A stretch of DNA of 37,432 nucleotides from Bacillus stratosphericus (GTDB lineage: Bacteria; Bacillota; Bacilli; Bacillales; Bacillaceae): NCBI RefSeq assembly GCF_020524495.1, contig NZ_JAIVLB010000029.1, forward strand, positions 1-37,432. Direction: 5' to 3'. A program made the position numbers and the translations under genes. Shown here one piece after another: positions 8,518 through 18,443 of the stretch (position 1 is its first letter; every line of letters starts with the position of its first letter). A model generated the notes under the pieces. It ran no database searches. It was given only the letters and a program-made list of their open reading frames with translations, and was not told where the DNA came from.

Positions 8518-9590
8518 TTCAAGCAAAACGAACACCCTTTGGCTACAAAAATGGATGTCTAAAGGATTATCGACCAGAGCATTTAGCAGCTCCCCTCATT
8601 CAGCATTTGTCGCAGGCAATGAAACCAGATGACGTGATTTTAGGCAATGTGGTAGGGGGTGGCGGAAACATTGCCCGTCTGTCTTCATTAGAAGCAGGCC
8701 TTTCTGTAAACATTCCGGGCATGACCATTGATAGGCAATGTGCCTCTGGCCTTGAAGCGATCAGAACAGCTTGTGTAATGGTTCAATCGGGGGAGGGTTC
8801 GATGTATATTGCTGGAGGGACTGAAAGCATTTCCGGATCTCCAATGAAAGAAAGAGCCCGCTTTTCTCCGGAATGGTTAGGAGATCCTCATATGGGAGAA
8901 GCGGCAGAGCTGACTGCGTCGAGATTTTCTGTCACAAGAAAAGAACAAGATGACTATGCGCTTTTAAGCTGGGAAAGAAGTATAGACGCATTCAAGCATG
9001 GAACATATTCGGAAGAGATTGTCCCAATTGGCGGGAAGAGCGCAGATGAAGCGGCGGCTAAAATCAGACCGATTGAAAGCCTGATGAAGCGAGCGAAGCC
9101 TGTCTTTTTACCAGCAAAAGGGACGGTGACCGTGACCAATAGCTGCAAAGAAGCAGATGGCGCAGCCGCAGTCGTTGTCATGGGAAGAACTGAAGCAGAG
9201 GAGAAAGGCTTAAGGCATATGTTACGTTATGTCGGAAGTGCTGTGACGGCAATGCATCCGCATTATCCTGCTGCCTCACCGATCGATGCCATCAAGAAGC
9301 TCTTACATCAGGAGCAGATGAAGATTGAGGATGTGGCGCTTTTTGAAATCAATGAAGCGTTTGCGCTGAAAGTGGCGCTTATTGCCCGGACTTTAGGTAT
9401 ACCTTATGACCGGATCAATAGAAGAGGTGGTGCCCTTTGCCTTGGGCATCCATACAGCGCATCGGGAGCTGCTATGATGGTGAGGTTATTTTACGAAGCT
9501 CGCGCCTTACCGAAAGGAAGCTATGTCGTGGCTGCCATTGGCAGCGGAGGTGGTGTTGGTTTAGCCGTGTTATGTCAAGTTCTGTCATGA
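8502..9590 (+). CDS. yhfS: Thiolase (acetyl-CoA acetyltransferase-like), YhfS-like
   Basis: A 362-aa thiolase-fold enzyme. The acyl-accepting Cys lies in DRQCASG (C80), with NEAF and the catalytic His of CLGHPYSASGA. Oddly, near the C-terminus, where classical thiolases carry the second catalytic Cys in a C-I-G-G-G motif, this protein reads AAIGSGGGVG, with no Cys there. It may therefore be a specialised condensing or degradative thiolase, or nonfunctional for normal Claisen chemistry. ATG 8502 overlaps the end of yhfT by 16 bp. Last gene of the biotin-regulated unit. Confidence 0.88.
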   Translation: MQAVIVQAKRTPFGYKNGCLKDYRPEHLAAPLIQHLSQAMKPDDVILGNVVGGGGNIARLSSLEAGLSVNIPGMTIDRQCASGLEAIRTACVMVQSGEGSMYIAGGTESISGSPMKERARFSPEWLGDPHMGEAAELTASRFSVTRKEQDDYALLSWERSIDAFKHGTYSEEIVPIGGKSADEAAAKIRPIESLMKRAKPVFLPAKGTVTVTNSCKEADGAAAVVVMGRTEAEEKGLRHMLRYVGSAVTAMHPHYPAASPIDAIKKLLHQEQMKIEDVALFEINEAFALKVALIARTLGIPYDRINRRGGALCLGHPYSASGAAMMVRLFYEARALPKGSYVVAAIGSGGGVGLAVLCQVLS

Positions 9591-9607
9591 GATGCATGAG
9601 CAAGTAA

Positions 9608-9636
9608 TTGCCGAACTCCGTCGAATCATGTACTAT
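9608..9636 (+). promoter_or_regulatory. SigA promoter of mltG
   Basis: TTGCCG (9608-9613), 17-bp spacer, TACTAT (9631-9636), just upstream of mltG. This shows mltG does not depend on the biotin operon promoter. Confidence 0.7.
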
Positions 9637-9663
9637 AAAAGCTAGATGTGAGGAGGGCCATGC

Positions 9664-10746
9664 ATGTTTTCAGAACAAAAGAAACGACCATTTTTCAAAA
9701 GAAAAATGGGGATCGTCCTGTTATCAGTAATTGCTGTCATCATCATTGCAGCATTATCAGGCTTGATATATGTTAAATCAGCACTCGGACCGGTCGATCA
9801 AAAAAGCAAACAAACGATTAATATCCATATTCCAAATGGAACTTCTGTCCGTGAGATTGGGGGCATTTTAAAAGAAAATGGGCTCATTTCGAATGACACG
9901 ATTTTCACTTATTATGCAAAATACAAAAATGCTTCCGGCTTTAAAGCAGGATACTTTCATTTGAACCCAACAATGGACGCCGACCAGCTCATCCAAAAGC
10001 TTACCTCTGACGGTACTGATTATGCCTTTCAGCTTGTGATTCCTGAAGGAAAACAGCTGTCTGATATTGCAACGATTATTGCAAACCAGACGGATTTTTC
10101 AGCGAAGGAAGTTGAAGAGATGCTAGATGATCCAACTTTTATCAAAAAATTGATGAAAAAATACCCGAAAACGGTGACATCACAAGTGGAAGAGAAACAG
10201 GTCAAGCATCCGTTAGAGGGATATTTATTCCCTGCTACGTATCCGTTTTATCGTGAGGATGAATCTCTCGAAACGATCATAGACACGATGATTAAACAAA
10301 CGGATCAATACGTCAAAATGTATGAAAAGGACATGAAAAAGAGAAATATGTCCATACACGATATGTTAACGATGGCATCACTGATTGAAATGGAAGCAAC
10401 AGAAAAAGCGGATCGGGCAAAAATCTCAAGTGTGTTTTATAACCGCTTGAAAAAGGATATGCCGCTTCAAACAGATCCAACGGTTCTTTATGCACTTGGT
10501 GAGCATAAATCCCGCGTCTTTTACAAAGATCTCAAGGTGAAATCTCCTTATAATACGTATACAAATAGAGGGCTGCCTCCTGGACCAATTGCAAATGCTG
10601 GTGAATCCTCTTGGAAAGCAGCACTGCATCCAGAGAAAACGGATTTTGTTTACTTCCTTGCAAAGAAAAACGGAGAAGTCGTGTTTACCAAAACGTTAAA
10701 TGAGCATAACAAAGCGAAAGAGAAATACATCACAGGCAGCAATTAA
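9664..10746 (+). CDS. mltG: Endolytic murein transglycosylase MltG (YrrL)
   Basis: A 360-aa protein with a cytoplasmic basic N-terminus, one membrane anchor (residues about 16-37) and an extracellular YceG/MltG domain. A LysM-like region (VREIGGILKENGLIS) precedes the catalytic part. The signature MASLIEMEATEKADR holds the putative catalytic Glu (E242), followed by VFYNRL, LQTDPTVLYALG and NTYTNRGLPPGPIANAG. It cuts nascent glycan strands and so sets their length near elongation complexes. ATG 9664 follows GAGGAGGG. It has its own promoter and its own terminator, so it stands alone here. In B. subtilis it follows yrzB directly; here the biotin operon is inserted between. Confidence 0.95.
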   Translation: MFSEQKKRPFFKRKMGIVLLSVIAVIIIAALSGLIYVKSALGPVDQKSKQTINIHIPNGTSVREIGGILKENGLISNDTIFTYYAKYKNASGFKAGYFHLNPTMDADQLIQKLTSDGTDYAFQLVIPEGKQLSDIATIIANQTDFSAKEVEEMLDDPTFIKKLMKKYPKTVTSQVEEKQVKHPLEGYLFPATYPFYREDESLETIIDTMIKQTDQYVKMYEKDMKKRNMSIHDMLTMASLIEMEATEKADRAKISSVFYNRLKKDMPLQTDPTVLYALGEHKSRVFYKDLKVKSPYNTYTNRGLPPGPIANAGESSWKAALHPEKTDFVYFLAKKNGEVVFTKTLNEHNKAKEKYITGSN

Positions 10747-10764
10747 CGCATGTGAGGGAAAAAG

Positions 10765-10799
10765 ACTGTAGACAATAGCCAGATTGCCTGCAGTTTTTT
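10765..10799 (+). terminator. Terminator after mltG
   Basis: ACTGTAGACAAT (10765-10776) pairs with ATTGCCTGCAGT (10783-10794) with two mismatches, followed by TTTTT. Confidence 0.8.
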
Positions 10800-10822
10800 C
10801 GTTGCAATCCCCATTTTATAGG

Positions 10823-10852
10823 TTCGCAATTACCACGTCTTTGTGGTAAAAT
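10823..10852 (+). promoter_or_regulatory. Promoter region of the trmR-trhP1-trhP2 operon with inverted repeat
   Basis: TTCGCA (10823-10828), 18-bp spacer, TAAAAT (10847-10852) is a plausible SigA promoter. A perfect inverted repeat, TTACCAC (10830-10836) and GTGGTAA (10843-10849), sits in the spacer and runs into the -10. This is where a repressor could bind. Confidence 0.5.
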
Positions 10853-10874
10853 ATATCGGGTTGTTTTTACTTAG

Positions 10875-12547
<1,673 letters not shown>

Positions 12548-12567
12548 CATAAGAGGAGGAACAGGAA

Positions 12568-13836
12568 ATGGCACTTTTAAAGGATGGAATTTCTGAAATG
12601 ATCGACGGAAAACGTGTCATTACAAAAAAACCAGAGCTGCTTGCACCAGCAGGAAACCTGGAAAAGCTGAAAATTGCTGTACATTACGGAGCAGACGCCG
12701 TCTTTATAGGAGGGAAAGAATTTGGACTTCGCTCAAATGCAGATAACTTTTCAATCGAAGAAATGGCAGAAGGCGTGGCATTTGCAAATCAATACGGTGC
12801 TCGTATTTATGTGACAACGAATATCTTCGCCCATAATGAAAACATGGACGGGCTAGAAGAATACCTTCAAGCGATTGAAGGCGCTGGTGTAGCGGGAATT
12901 ATTGTCGCTGACCCGCTGATCATTGAAACGTGCAAACGTGTGGCACCAAAGCTGGAAGTCCACTTAAGCACGCAGCAATCTCTTTCAAATTGGAAAGCTG
13001 TTCAGTTTTGGAAGGAAGAAGGACTTGAGCGTGTGGTGCTTGCACGTGAAACAAGTGCGCTAGAAATTAGAGAAATGAAAGAAAAGGTCGATATTGAAAT
13101 CGAAACGTTCATTCACGGTGCAATGTGTATTGCTTATTCTGGTCGATGCGTGCTCAGTAACCATATGACAGCGAGAGATTCTAACCGCGGAGGCTGCTGT
13201 CAATCTTGCCGCTGGGATTATGACCTTTATAAACTAGAAGGGTCTGAAGAATCACCATTATTCGGTGAAGAAGACGCACCATTTGCTATGAGTCCAAAAG
13301 ACTTAAAGCTTGTTGAATCCATTCCTCAAATGATCGAGATGGGGATTGACAGCTTAAAGATCGAAGGACGGATGAAATCGATTCATTATGTGGCAACTGT
13401 TGTGAGTGTGTATCGTAAAGTCATCGATGCCTATTGTGCAGACCCAGACCATTTTGTCATTCAGCAAGAATGGTTAGATGAATTAGACAAATGTGCAAAC
13501 CGTGACACAGCACCTGCCTTTTTCGAAGGAGTACCAGGAACGGATGAACAAATGTTTGGTATTCATGGAAAGAAAACAACATTTGATTTCGCAGGTCTCG
13601 TTCTTCATTATGATGAAACAGAACAAATGGTGACATTGCAGCAGCGTAACTTCTTTAAAGCTGGCGATGAAGTCGAATTCTTTGGCCCAGAAATTGAGAA
13701 TTTCACATGCAAAATCGATACCATTTGGGACGAAAAAGGAAACAAGCTAGATGCCGCCCGTCATCCACTGCAAATCGTAAAATTTAAGCTTGATCAAAAA
13801 GTATACCCTAGCAACATGATGAGAAAGGGGAAATAA
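12568..13836 (+). CDS. trhP2: Peptidase U32-family tRNA hydroxylase subunit TrhP2 (YrrO)
   Basis: A 422-aa protein: TIM-barrel U32 domain ([29 protein letters not shown]), the motif [13 protein letters not shown] followed by GGCCQSCRW, which supplies Cys residues likely to hold an iron-sulfur cluster as in TrhP/UbiU homologues, then [10 protein letters not shown] and a C-terminal beta-barrel. With TrhP1 it should hydroxylate U34 before TrmR methylates the oxygen. ATG 12568 follows AAGAGGAGGAA. It is 7 bp from udk. Confidence 0.93.
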   Translation: MALLKDGISEMIDGKRVITKKPELLAPAGNLEKLKIAVHYGADAVFIGGKEFGLRSNADNFSIEEMAEGVAFANQYGARIYVTTNIFAHNENMDGLEEYLQAIEGAGVAGIIVADPLIIETCKRVAPKLEVHLSTQQSLSNWKAVQFWKEEGLERVVLARETSALEIREMKEKVDIEIETFIHGAMCIAYSGRCVLSNHMTARDSNRGGCCQSCRWDYDLYKLEGSEESPLFGEEDAPFAMSPKDLKLVESIPQMIEMGIDSLKIEGRMKSIHYVATVVSVYRKVIDAYCADPDHFVIQQEWLDELDKCANRDTAPAFFEGVPGTDEQMFGIHGKKTTFDFAGLVLHYDETEQMVTLQQRNFFKAGDEVEFFGPEIENFTCKIDTIWDEKGNKLDAARHPLQIVKFKLDQKVYPSNMMRKGK

Positions 13837-13843
13837 CAGGCCC

Positions 13844-14476
13844 ATGGGGAGAAAACCAGTGGTGATTGGGATCGCTGGCGGCTCGGGTTCAGGGAAAACG
13901 AGCGTCACCAATTCTATCTATGAAAAATTTAAAGGACATTCGATCCTCATGCTTCAGCAAGATTTATATTACAAAAATCAAAGTCACATGCCATTTGAAG
14001 AGCGCTTGCTCACGAACTATGATCATCCGCTTGCATTCGACAATGACCTGATGATTGAGCATTTGGAACAGCTGCTAAGGTACGAATCCATTGAAAAACC
14101 AATTTATGATTTTAAACTAAATACACGTTCAGAAGAGACTGTACATGTTGAACCAAAGGATGTCATCATCGTTGAAGGCATCTTTGTGCTTGAAGATGAA
14201 CGTCTTAGAACCTTAATGGATATTAAACTGTATGTGGATACAGATGCAGACCTTCGGATCATTCGCCGTATTTTACGTGATACGAAAGAAAGAGGCCGGT
14301 CTATTGATTCCGTGATTGAACAATACGTATCTGTTGTGAGACCGATGCATAATCAATTCATTGAACCGTCAAAACGATACGCCGATATTATCATCCCAGA
14401 AGGCGGCCAAAATCATGTGGCAATTGACCTCATGGTGACAAAAATCCAAACGATTCTTCAAAACCGAGCAGAGTAA
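13844..14476 (+). CDS. udk: Uridine kinase
   Basis: A 210-aa cytoplasmic kinase of pyrimidine salvage that phosphorylates uridine and cytidine. P-loop GGSGSGKT lies at residues 12-19; DLYYK, the NYDHP segment, and [13 protein letters not shown] (lid region) are standard. ATG 13844 follows AAAGGGGA. It closes the operon with trhP2, 7 bp upstream, as in B. subtilis. Confidence 0.97.
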   Translation: MGRKPVVIGIAGGSGSGKTSVTNSIYEKFKGHSILMLQQDLYYKNQSHMPFEERLLTNYDHPLAFDNDLMIEHLEQLLRYESIEKPIYDFKLNTRSEETVHVEPKDVIIVEGIFVLEDERLRTLMDIKLYVDTDADLRIIRRILRDTKERGRSIDSVIEQYVSVVRPMHNQFIEPSKRYADIIIPEGGQNHVAIDLMVTKIQTILQNRAE

Positions 14477-14492
14477 ACGGTGATGAAGAAAA

Positions 14493-14720
14493 AGACCTTT
14501 ACATTTTAAAGGTCTCAGCGTGTAGACAAACCCTCGCATTCGTTGTCAGCCCTGCGTGCATGTGCTCACGAATCTAAAATTTGCTCCGCTCCAGTACTCG
14601 TCCTTCCTAGACTTCAAAGGTTTTCAATCACGCTGAAAAGAAGACAAAGGGCTTAAAATAAAGATCATTTTAGCCCTTTGTCAACACTCTAAGCCCCTTA
14701 CATTCTAAAGGTCTTTTCAG
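14493..14720. repeat. Structured intergenic repeat-like element between udk and greA
   Basis: Three parts. First, a perfect 8-bp hairpin (14493-14500 / 14508-14515), T-tailed only on the minus strand. Second, a ~120-bp unit bounded by imperfect 17-bp inverted repeats: CAGCGTG at 14516-14522 and CACGCTG at 14629-14635 are the perfect outer 7 bp, with ATTCGT/ACGAAT inside. Third, a long hairpin (14643-14659 / 14667-14682). A ~20-bp sequence of the first hairpin recurs near 14697-14717 as an imperfect direct copy. The look is that of the intergenic palindromic elements of the B. subtilis/licheniformis/pumilus group. It has no coding capacity. Copy number elsewhere cannot be seen from here. Confidence 0.6.
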
Positions 14721-14771
14721 GATCTTACAATACAGTCACGAAACTTGTCTTAACACGTTTTCAAACAATTC

Positions 14772-14800
14772 TTGATCAAAATGAAATTTTGTAATAATAT
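14772..14800 (+). promoter_or_regulatory. Good SigA-like promoter upstream of the greA leader
   Basis: TTGATC (14772-14777), 17-bp spacer, TAATAT (14795-14800). It lies 344 bp before greA, with no gene between. Confidence 0.6.
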
Positions 14801-14806
14801 AACATA

Positions 14807-15075
14807 GACATATCGTACACTGACCATATTATGTATTGGAAGATGGAGAATGGATAAACTATTCTTCTACATATGATCGAAATGGCCAAACGAGGTACAG
14901 GAGCTTCCTGTGCCTTTCCACAGTTTGTGCGATGAAGATAGATCATCTTTAGATTGCTACTGATCTTGTCTGATAAAAGGCATAATAGTTGCATCTAAAA
15001 GGGACGCCATGTAAGATGGACTTTTACGAATATGGGACAGAAAGAATGAGGGCTTCAACATGTCCTCATTCTTGT
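14807..15075 (+). ncRNA. Candidate structured leader or small RNA before greA
   Basis: There is no convincing coding frame in this 330-bp gap, yet it is full of stem-loops downstream of a good promoter. GGTACAGGA pairs with TCCTGTGCC (14894-14914 area). AAGAT pairs with ATCTT (14937-14951). An AAAAG...CTTTT / CCAT...ATGG hairpin lies near 14998-15026. A perfect 9-bp hairpin (15043-15051 / 15064-15072) has only a weak T tail. Because the last hairpin is a poor terminator, this could be a long structured 5' leader of greA rather than a free RNA. No known RNA family was recognised. Confidence 0.35.
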
Positions 15076-15143
15076 ATATTTCAGTCGTCACTCACATACA
15101 GAAAGTATGTATGATGAGGATTAATAGAAGGAGTGAATGATTC

Positions 15144-15617
15144 ATGGCACAAGAGAAAGTATTTCCAATGACAGAAGAAGGAAAGCATAAACTAGAAGAA
15201 GAGCTTGAATATTTGAAAACGGTTAAACGTAAAGAGGTTGTAGAGCGTATTAAAATTGCTAGAAGCTTTGGTGATCTCTCTGAAAACTCTGAATATGATT
15301 CTGCTAAAGAAGAGCAAGCGTTTGTAGAAGGTCGTATCACCACGCTTGACAATATGATTCGCAATGCCAAAATTATTGAGGATGAGGGCAACTCAAATGT
15401 TGTCTCACTTGGTAAAACCGTGACATTCGTTGAATTACCGGACGGAGAAGAAGAGTCATATACGATTGTAGGAAGTGCAGAGGCTGATCCATTTGAAGGC
15501 AAGATTTCAAACGACTCACCGATTGCGAAAAGCCTGTTAGGTAAACAAGTAGATGACAAAGTAACCGTTCAAACACCTGGAGGAGAAATGTTCGTCCAAA
15601 TTGTAAAAATTTCATAA
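15144..15617 (+). CDS. greA: Transcription elongation factor GreA
   Basis: A 157-aa protein. The N-terminal coiled coil carries the tip acidic residues ([16 protein letters not shown]), which reach the RNA polymerase active site to promote cleavage of backtracked RNA. The C-terminal FKBP-like domain has the conserved [17 protein letters not shown] and [13 protein letters not shown] 15144 follows GAAGGAG. A terminator follows immediately and contains the ribosome site of pbpI. Confidence 0.97.
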   Translation: MAQEKVFPMTEEGKHKLEEELEYLKTVKRKEVVERIKIARSFGDLSENSEYDSAKEEQAFVEGRITTLDNMIRNAKIIEDEGNSNVVSLGKTVTFVELPDGEEESYTIVGSAEADPFEGKISNDSPIAKSLLGKQVDDKVTVQTPGGEMFVQIVKIS

Positions 15618-15632
15618 TCACGTTTATACGAT

Positions 15633-15667
15633 AAACACCTCGTCCACAATAGGGACGAGGTGTTTTT
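15633..15667 (+). terminator. greA terminator, overlapping the pbpI ribosome site
   Basis: A perfect 13-bp stem (15633-15645 / 15653-15665) followed by T to 15667. The 3' arm contains GAGGTG, the ribosome site of pbpI, whose ATG begins at 15668 right after the T-run. Confidence 0.9.
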
Positions 15668-17410
15668 ATGCGCAAAAAAAGAAGAATTCAATGGACAGGT
15701 GCCATTATTTTTATCCTATTGCTCGGTCTGCTCATTAGATTGGCAGAAATTCAGCTATTTTTCACAGAATCTTTTTCTAAGCTTGATATCAACTTGATAC
15801 AAGAAAGTGTCAGACAGCGAACAGAAGAAGTGGTAATTTCAGATGGACGCGGCGAGTTTTTAGATCGAAACGGCCAAGCACTTCTAACAAAAGAACAGCC
15901 AGCGGTCATCTTATTTCCTTTTCTGCAATATGATCTTCCTCATTTAATACAAACCGCCTTTATTCTCGGGATGGAACAAGACGAACTTAAAAAGAAGCTA
16001 ACAGAAACGAAAAAACCTCTTATTTTAAAGGATGACATCACAAAAAAAAAGCTGAAAGATATCAATGAGATGAAATATTCAGGTGTGTATGGCGTATATA
16101 TGAAAGAGAAGGACAAAAAAAGACTTGCACTTCACACATTAGGCTTCACAAGCGAGAACCCAGAATTGTTAAGAAGACGTTATCCTGACAAAAAAGAGCT
16201 TTCAATCCGAACAGAGATTGGTACATTCGGGCTGGAAAGTACATTTGACGAATTTCTATTACCTGAGCAAGACACAAAATTGTTATATCATGTGGACGGA
16301 AGGGGAAACCCTTTGTTTGGAATGGACGTCAAATATACAGCAGAAGCTCATTCGTTTTATCCGCTGCAAGTTCAGACAACAATGGATGAAGACATGCAAG
16401 CCGAAATGGAGAATGTTCTCAAAGAAAAAGGCGTTAAAAAAGGCGGAGCTGTTCTACTCGACATTCAAAATAGCAGTGTGCTGGCCATGGCGAGTGTTCC
16501 AAATGTCACAAGTAAAAACCGGCATGAGGCAAGAAATTACATGCTGACAGCCATTGCACCAGGCTCCGTATTTAAAACTGCTGTGCTTGCCGCAGCGATT
16601 GAAAAAAATCTCGACAAGCCACAAACCATGTATGATTGTCGAAAGAATTTATATGGTGAGCCAGAAGGAAAACAGGAAGTGCTGAATCTGTCTGAGAGCT
16701 TTGCACAAAGCTGTAATTATACCTTTGCGACACTCGCCGATCAGCTCATTCAAACAGATCATCAAATCATCGAACAGACGGCTTCAAAGCTTGGACTTCT
16801 TGATCGAGCTGGCTGGGAAGGTGATGTATACCATAAGCATCAATTCAAACAGTTTGATCGTGAAGAAACAGGCAGCGTGTGGGGAGATAAAAGAGACAAG
16901 CATGTCGAAAAAGCCATTGCACAAACAGCGATAGGCCAAAAAAATGTCAAAACGACTCCTTTGCAAATCGCCAATATGATGGCAGCGATCGCAAGAGGCG
17001 GAGAACGAAAAGAAGTGAAAATTGCAGATAAAGTGCTATATCGAAACGGAACAACGATGCTATCCTTTCAAAACAAACGAGTTGAAGGAGAAAGCATTGA
17101 CCGCTATACAGCTCAAAAGTTGCAAAAGTACTTAAGACAGGTGGTGACGTCTGACAAAGGAACAGGAAGAAGATTTCAAGATTTGCCATTCGATGTGGCG
17201 GGGAAATCAGGCACTGCACAAACCGGCAGTAAAGACAAAAAGGGGAATCCACTTTATCATAAGTGGTTTGCTGGATATTTTCCGGTGGAAAAGCCAAAAT
17301 ACGCCCTTGTGGTCGTTCACCTTGATGAGGTAAGTGGCCGGGCTAAGACAAATGATGCGTTTTATGATATTGTAAAAAAGGTCAATAAAATTGAAAAGAA
17401 ACAGACATAG
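15668..17410 (+). CDS. pbpI: Class B penicillin-binding protein PbpI (YrrR)
   Basis: A 580-aa protein with a short cytoplasmic tail, one membrane anchor (residues about 10-27), a PBP dimerisation domain ([26 protein letters not shown]) and a transpeptidase domain. Catalytic motifs are complete: SVFK (S300), SCN (S348-N350) and KSGT (K513). It crosslinks peptidoglycan outside the membrane; in B. subtilis, as I recall, it is expressed in the forespore. The only ribosome site, GAGGTG, is inside the greA terminator stem, so any transcript carrying the full hairpin would hide it. It probably shares an mRNA with yrrS, 67 bp downstream. Confidence 0.94.
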   Translation: MRKKRRIQWTGAIIFILLLGLLIRLAEIQLFFTESFSKLDINLIQESVRQRTEEVVISDGRGEFLDRNGQALLTKEQPAVILFPFLQYDLPHLIQTAFILGMEQDELKKKLTETKKPLILKDDITKKKLKDINEMKYSGVYGVYMKEKDKKRLALHTLGFTSENPELLRRRYPDKKELSIRTEIGTFGLESTFDEFLLPEQDTKLLYHVDGRGNPLFGMDVKYTAEAHSFYPLQVQTTMDEDMQAEMENVLKEKGVKKGGAVLLDIQNSSVLAMASVPNVTSKNRHEARNYMLTAIAPGSVFKTAVLAAAIEKNLDKPQTMYDCRKNLYGEPEGKQEVLNLSESFAQSCNYTFATLADQLIQTDHQIIEQTASKLGLLDRAGWEGDVYHKHQFKQFDREETGSVWGDKRDKHVEKAIAQTAIGQKNVKTTPLQIANMMAAIARGGERKEVKIADKVLYRNGTTMLSFQNKRVEGESIDRYTAQKLQKYLRQVVTSDKGTGRRFQDLPFDVAGKSGTAQTGSKDKKGNPLYHKWFAGYFPVEKPKYALVVVHLDEVSGRAKTNDAFYDIVKKVNKIEKKQT

Positions 17411-17477
17411 AACATCCCTTCATGTCATGTTAGAATAGTAACGACTTAGGGAACAGAGGCAAAGGAGTGCAGAGATT

Positions 17478-18143
17478 TTGAGTAGAAATTCTCGATTTGA
17501 ACATCGTGATAAGCGCAGAAAGGCTAATATGGTGCTTAACATATTAATTGGTATTGTTGTGGTGCTTATTTTGGTTGTCGCTTCGAGTTTGTTAATTTTT
17601 AATAAACCGATAGATACAGATGTAGCGAATGAACCATCAAAAACGGCACCTGCATCGAGTGAAAATAAACAAAACTCAGAAGAAGATGTGAAAGATCAAA
17701 ATAAAGATACTTCAGATGAATCAGACGAAAAAAAAGATGATGCATCTGATCAAGACGACGATATAAAGAAAACGGATGATGAAGATCAGCCAAACAAAGA
17801 TGCGTTAAAAGACGCCAAAGAAACAGATGGTGGCAAAACGAGTGACGTAGACAAAACATACGAAAACGATGACTGGGATCCTGTCGGAACAGAGCAATCC
17901 GGTTCACATACAGCAACCTATGATTCTAACTCAACAGACTGGAAAGAAATGATCAAAGCCATGTCCTATGCGACAGGGATATCAGAAGATCAAATGACTG
18001 TTATTTGGTTAGGAAATAACGGAGGACCTCAAGATGCAAAAGGAACCATCCGTGATAAATCGACAGGTCAACGCTACCGCGTGGAAATTACGTGGGTGGA
18101 TGAAAAAGGCTGGAAACCAGTGAAGGTTGAAAAATTAAAATAA
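17478..18143 (+). CDS. yrrS: YrrS, DUF1510 family membrane-anchored protein
   Basis: A 221-aa protein with a basic N-terminus, one membrane segment (residues about 18-38), a long low-complexity Asp/Glu/Lys/Ser linker (about 45-130) and a C-terminal DUF1510 domain (SYATGISEDQMTVIWLGNNG ... RYRVEITWVDEKGW). TTG 17478 follows AAAGGAG. It sits next to pbpI as in B. subtilis, suggesting a sporulation or envelope role. The molecular function is unknown. Confidence 0.92.
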   Translation: MSRNSRFEHRDKRRKANMVLNILIGIVVVLILVVASSLLIFNKPIDTDVANEPSKTAPASSENKQNSEEDVKDQNKDTSDESDEKKDDASDQDDDIKKTDDEDQPNKDALKDAKETDGGKTSDVDKTYENDDWDPVGTEQSGSHTATYDSNSTDWKEMIKAMSYATGISEDQMTVIWLGNNGGPQDAKGTIRDKSTGQRYRVEITWVDEKGWKPVKVEKLK

Positions 18144-18148
18144 ACATG

Positions 18149-18192
18149 AAAAAAAGATAGCGTACATGCTCTTAGTACATGCTATCTTTTTT
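18149..18192. terminator. Bidirectional terminator between yrrS and the yrzA remnant
   Basis: AAAAAAGATAGC pairs with GCTATCTTTTTT across a loop that itself contains GTAC repeats. It is T-tailed on the plus strand and A-prefixed, so it works in both directions. Confidence 0.85.
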
Positions 18193-18194
18193 AT

Positions 18195-18351
18195 TTAGAC
18201 ATTCGCTTTAAAATGAACAACTGCTATGTACAGAATCAGGTCATCCATAACAGTCGTCTGAAGGCCCACTGATGAACGGTCAACAGGTTCGCCTGATTAT
18301 GTTTAATATGTTTTTCGATCTTTTGTTCCTCCCAGTATTTTTTAGTAGGAA
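18195..18351 (-). pseudogene. yrzA: Decayed yrzA (DUF2536-like)
   Basis: On the minus strand, two adjoining frames show matching pieces of one small protein. Upstream is KYWEEQKIEKHIKHNQANLL-TVHQ. In another frame, downstream, is a stretch ending DDLILYIAVVHFKANV and a stop at 18195-18197. DUF2536 proteins, as I recall, have a helix with KIE..I..N.A.LL.VH and end in AVVHFK. The frame switch falls near 18260-18290 and no proper start or ribosome site remains. B. subtilis has yrzA at the same place, between yrrS and yrrT. Both the family identity and the frameshift are inferred by eye. Confidence 0.55.
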
Positions 18352-18443
18352 AGAAACAGAAGATATGGTAGAATGGGAACTTTAGGACGGAATAAAACAT
18401 ACTATACATATATGAATAAATAGATAAAGTGGAGGGGAAGAAA

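Noticed and set aside
14776-14994. 72-codon minus-strand frame upstream of greA
   Set aside because: No ribosome site, random-looking composition, and it overlaps a promoter and stem-loops on the other strand.
18360-18440. CymR box upstream of yrrT
   Set aside because: Only a GGAATAA fragment could be seen; the remainder of the consensus could not be matched.
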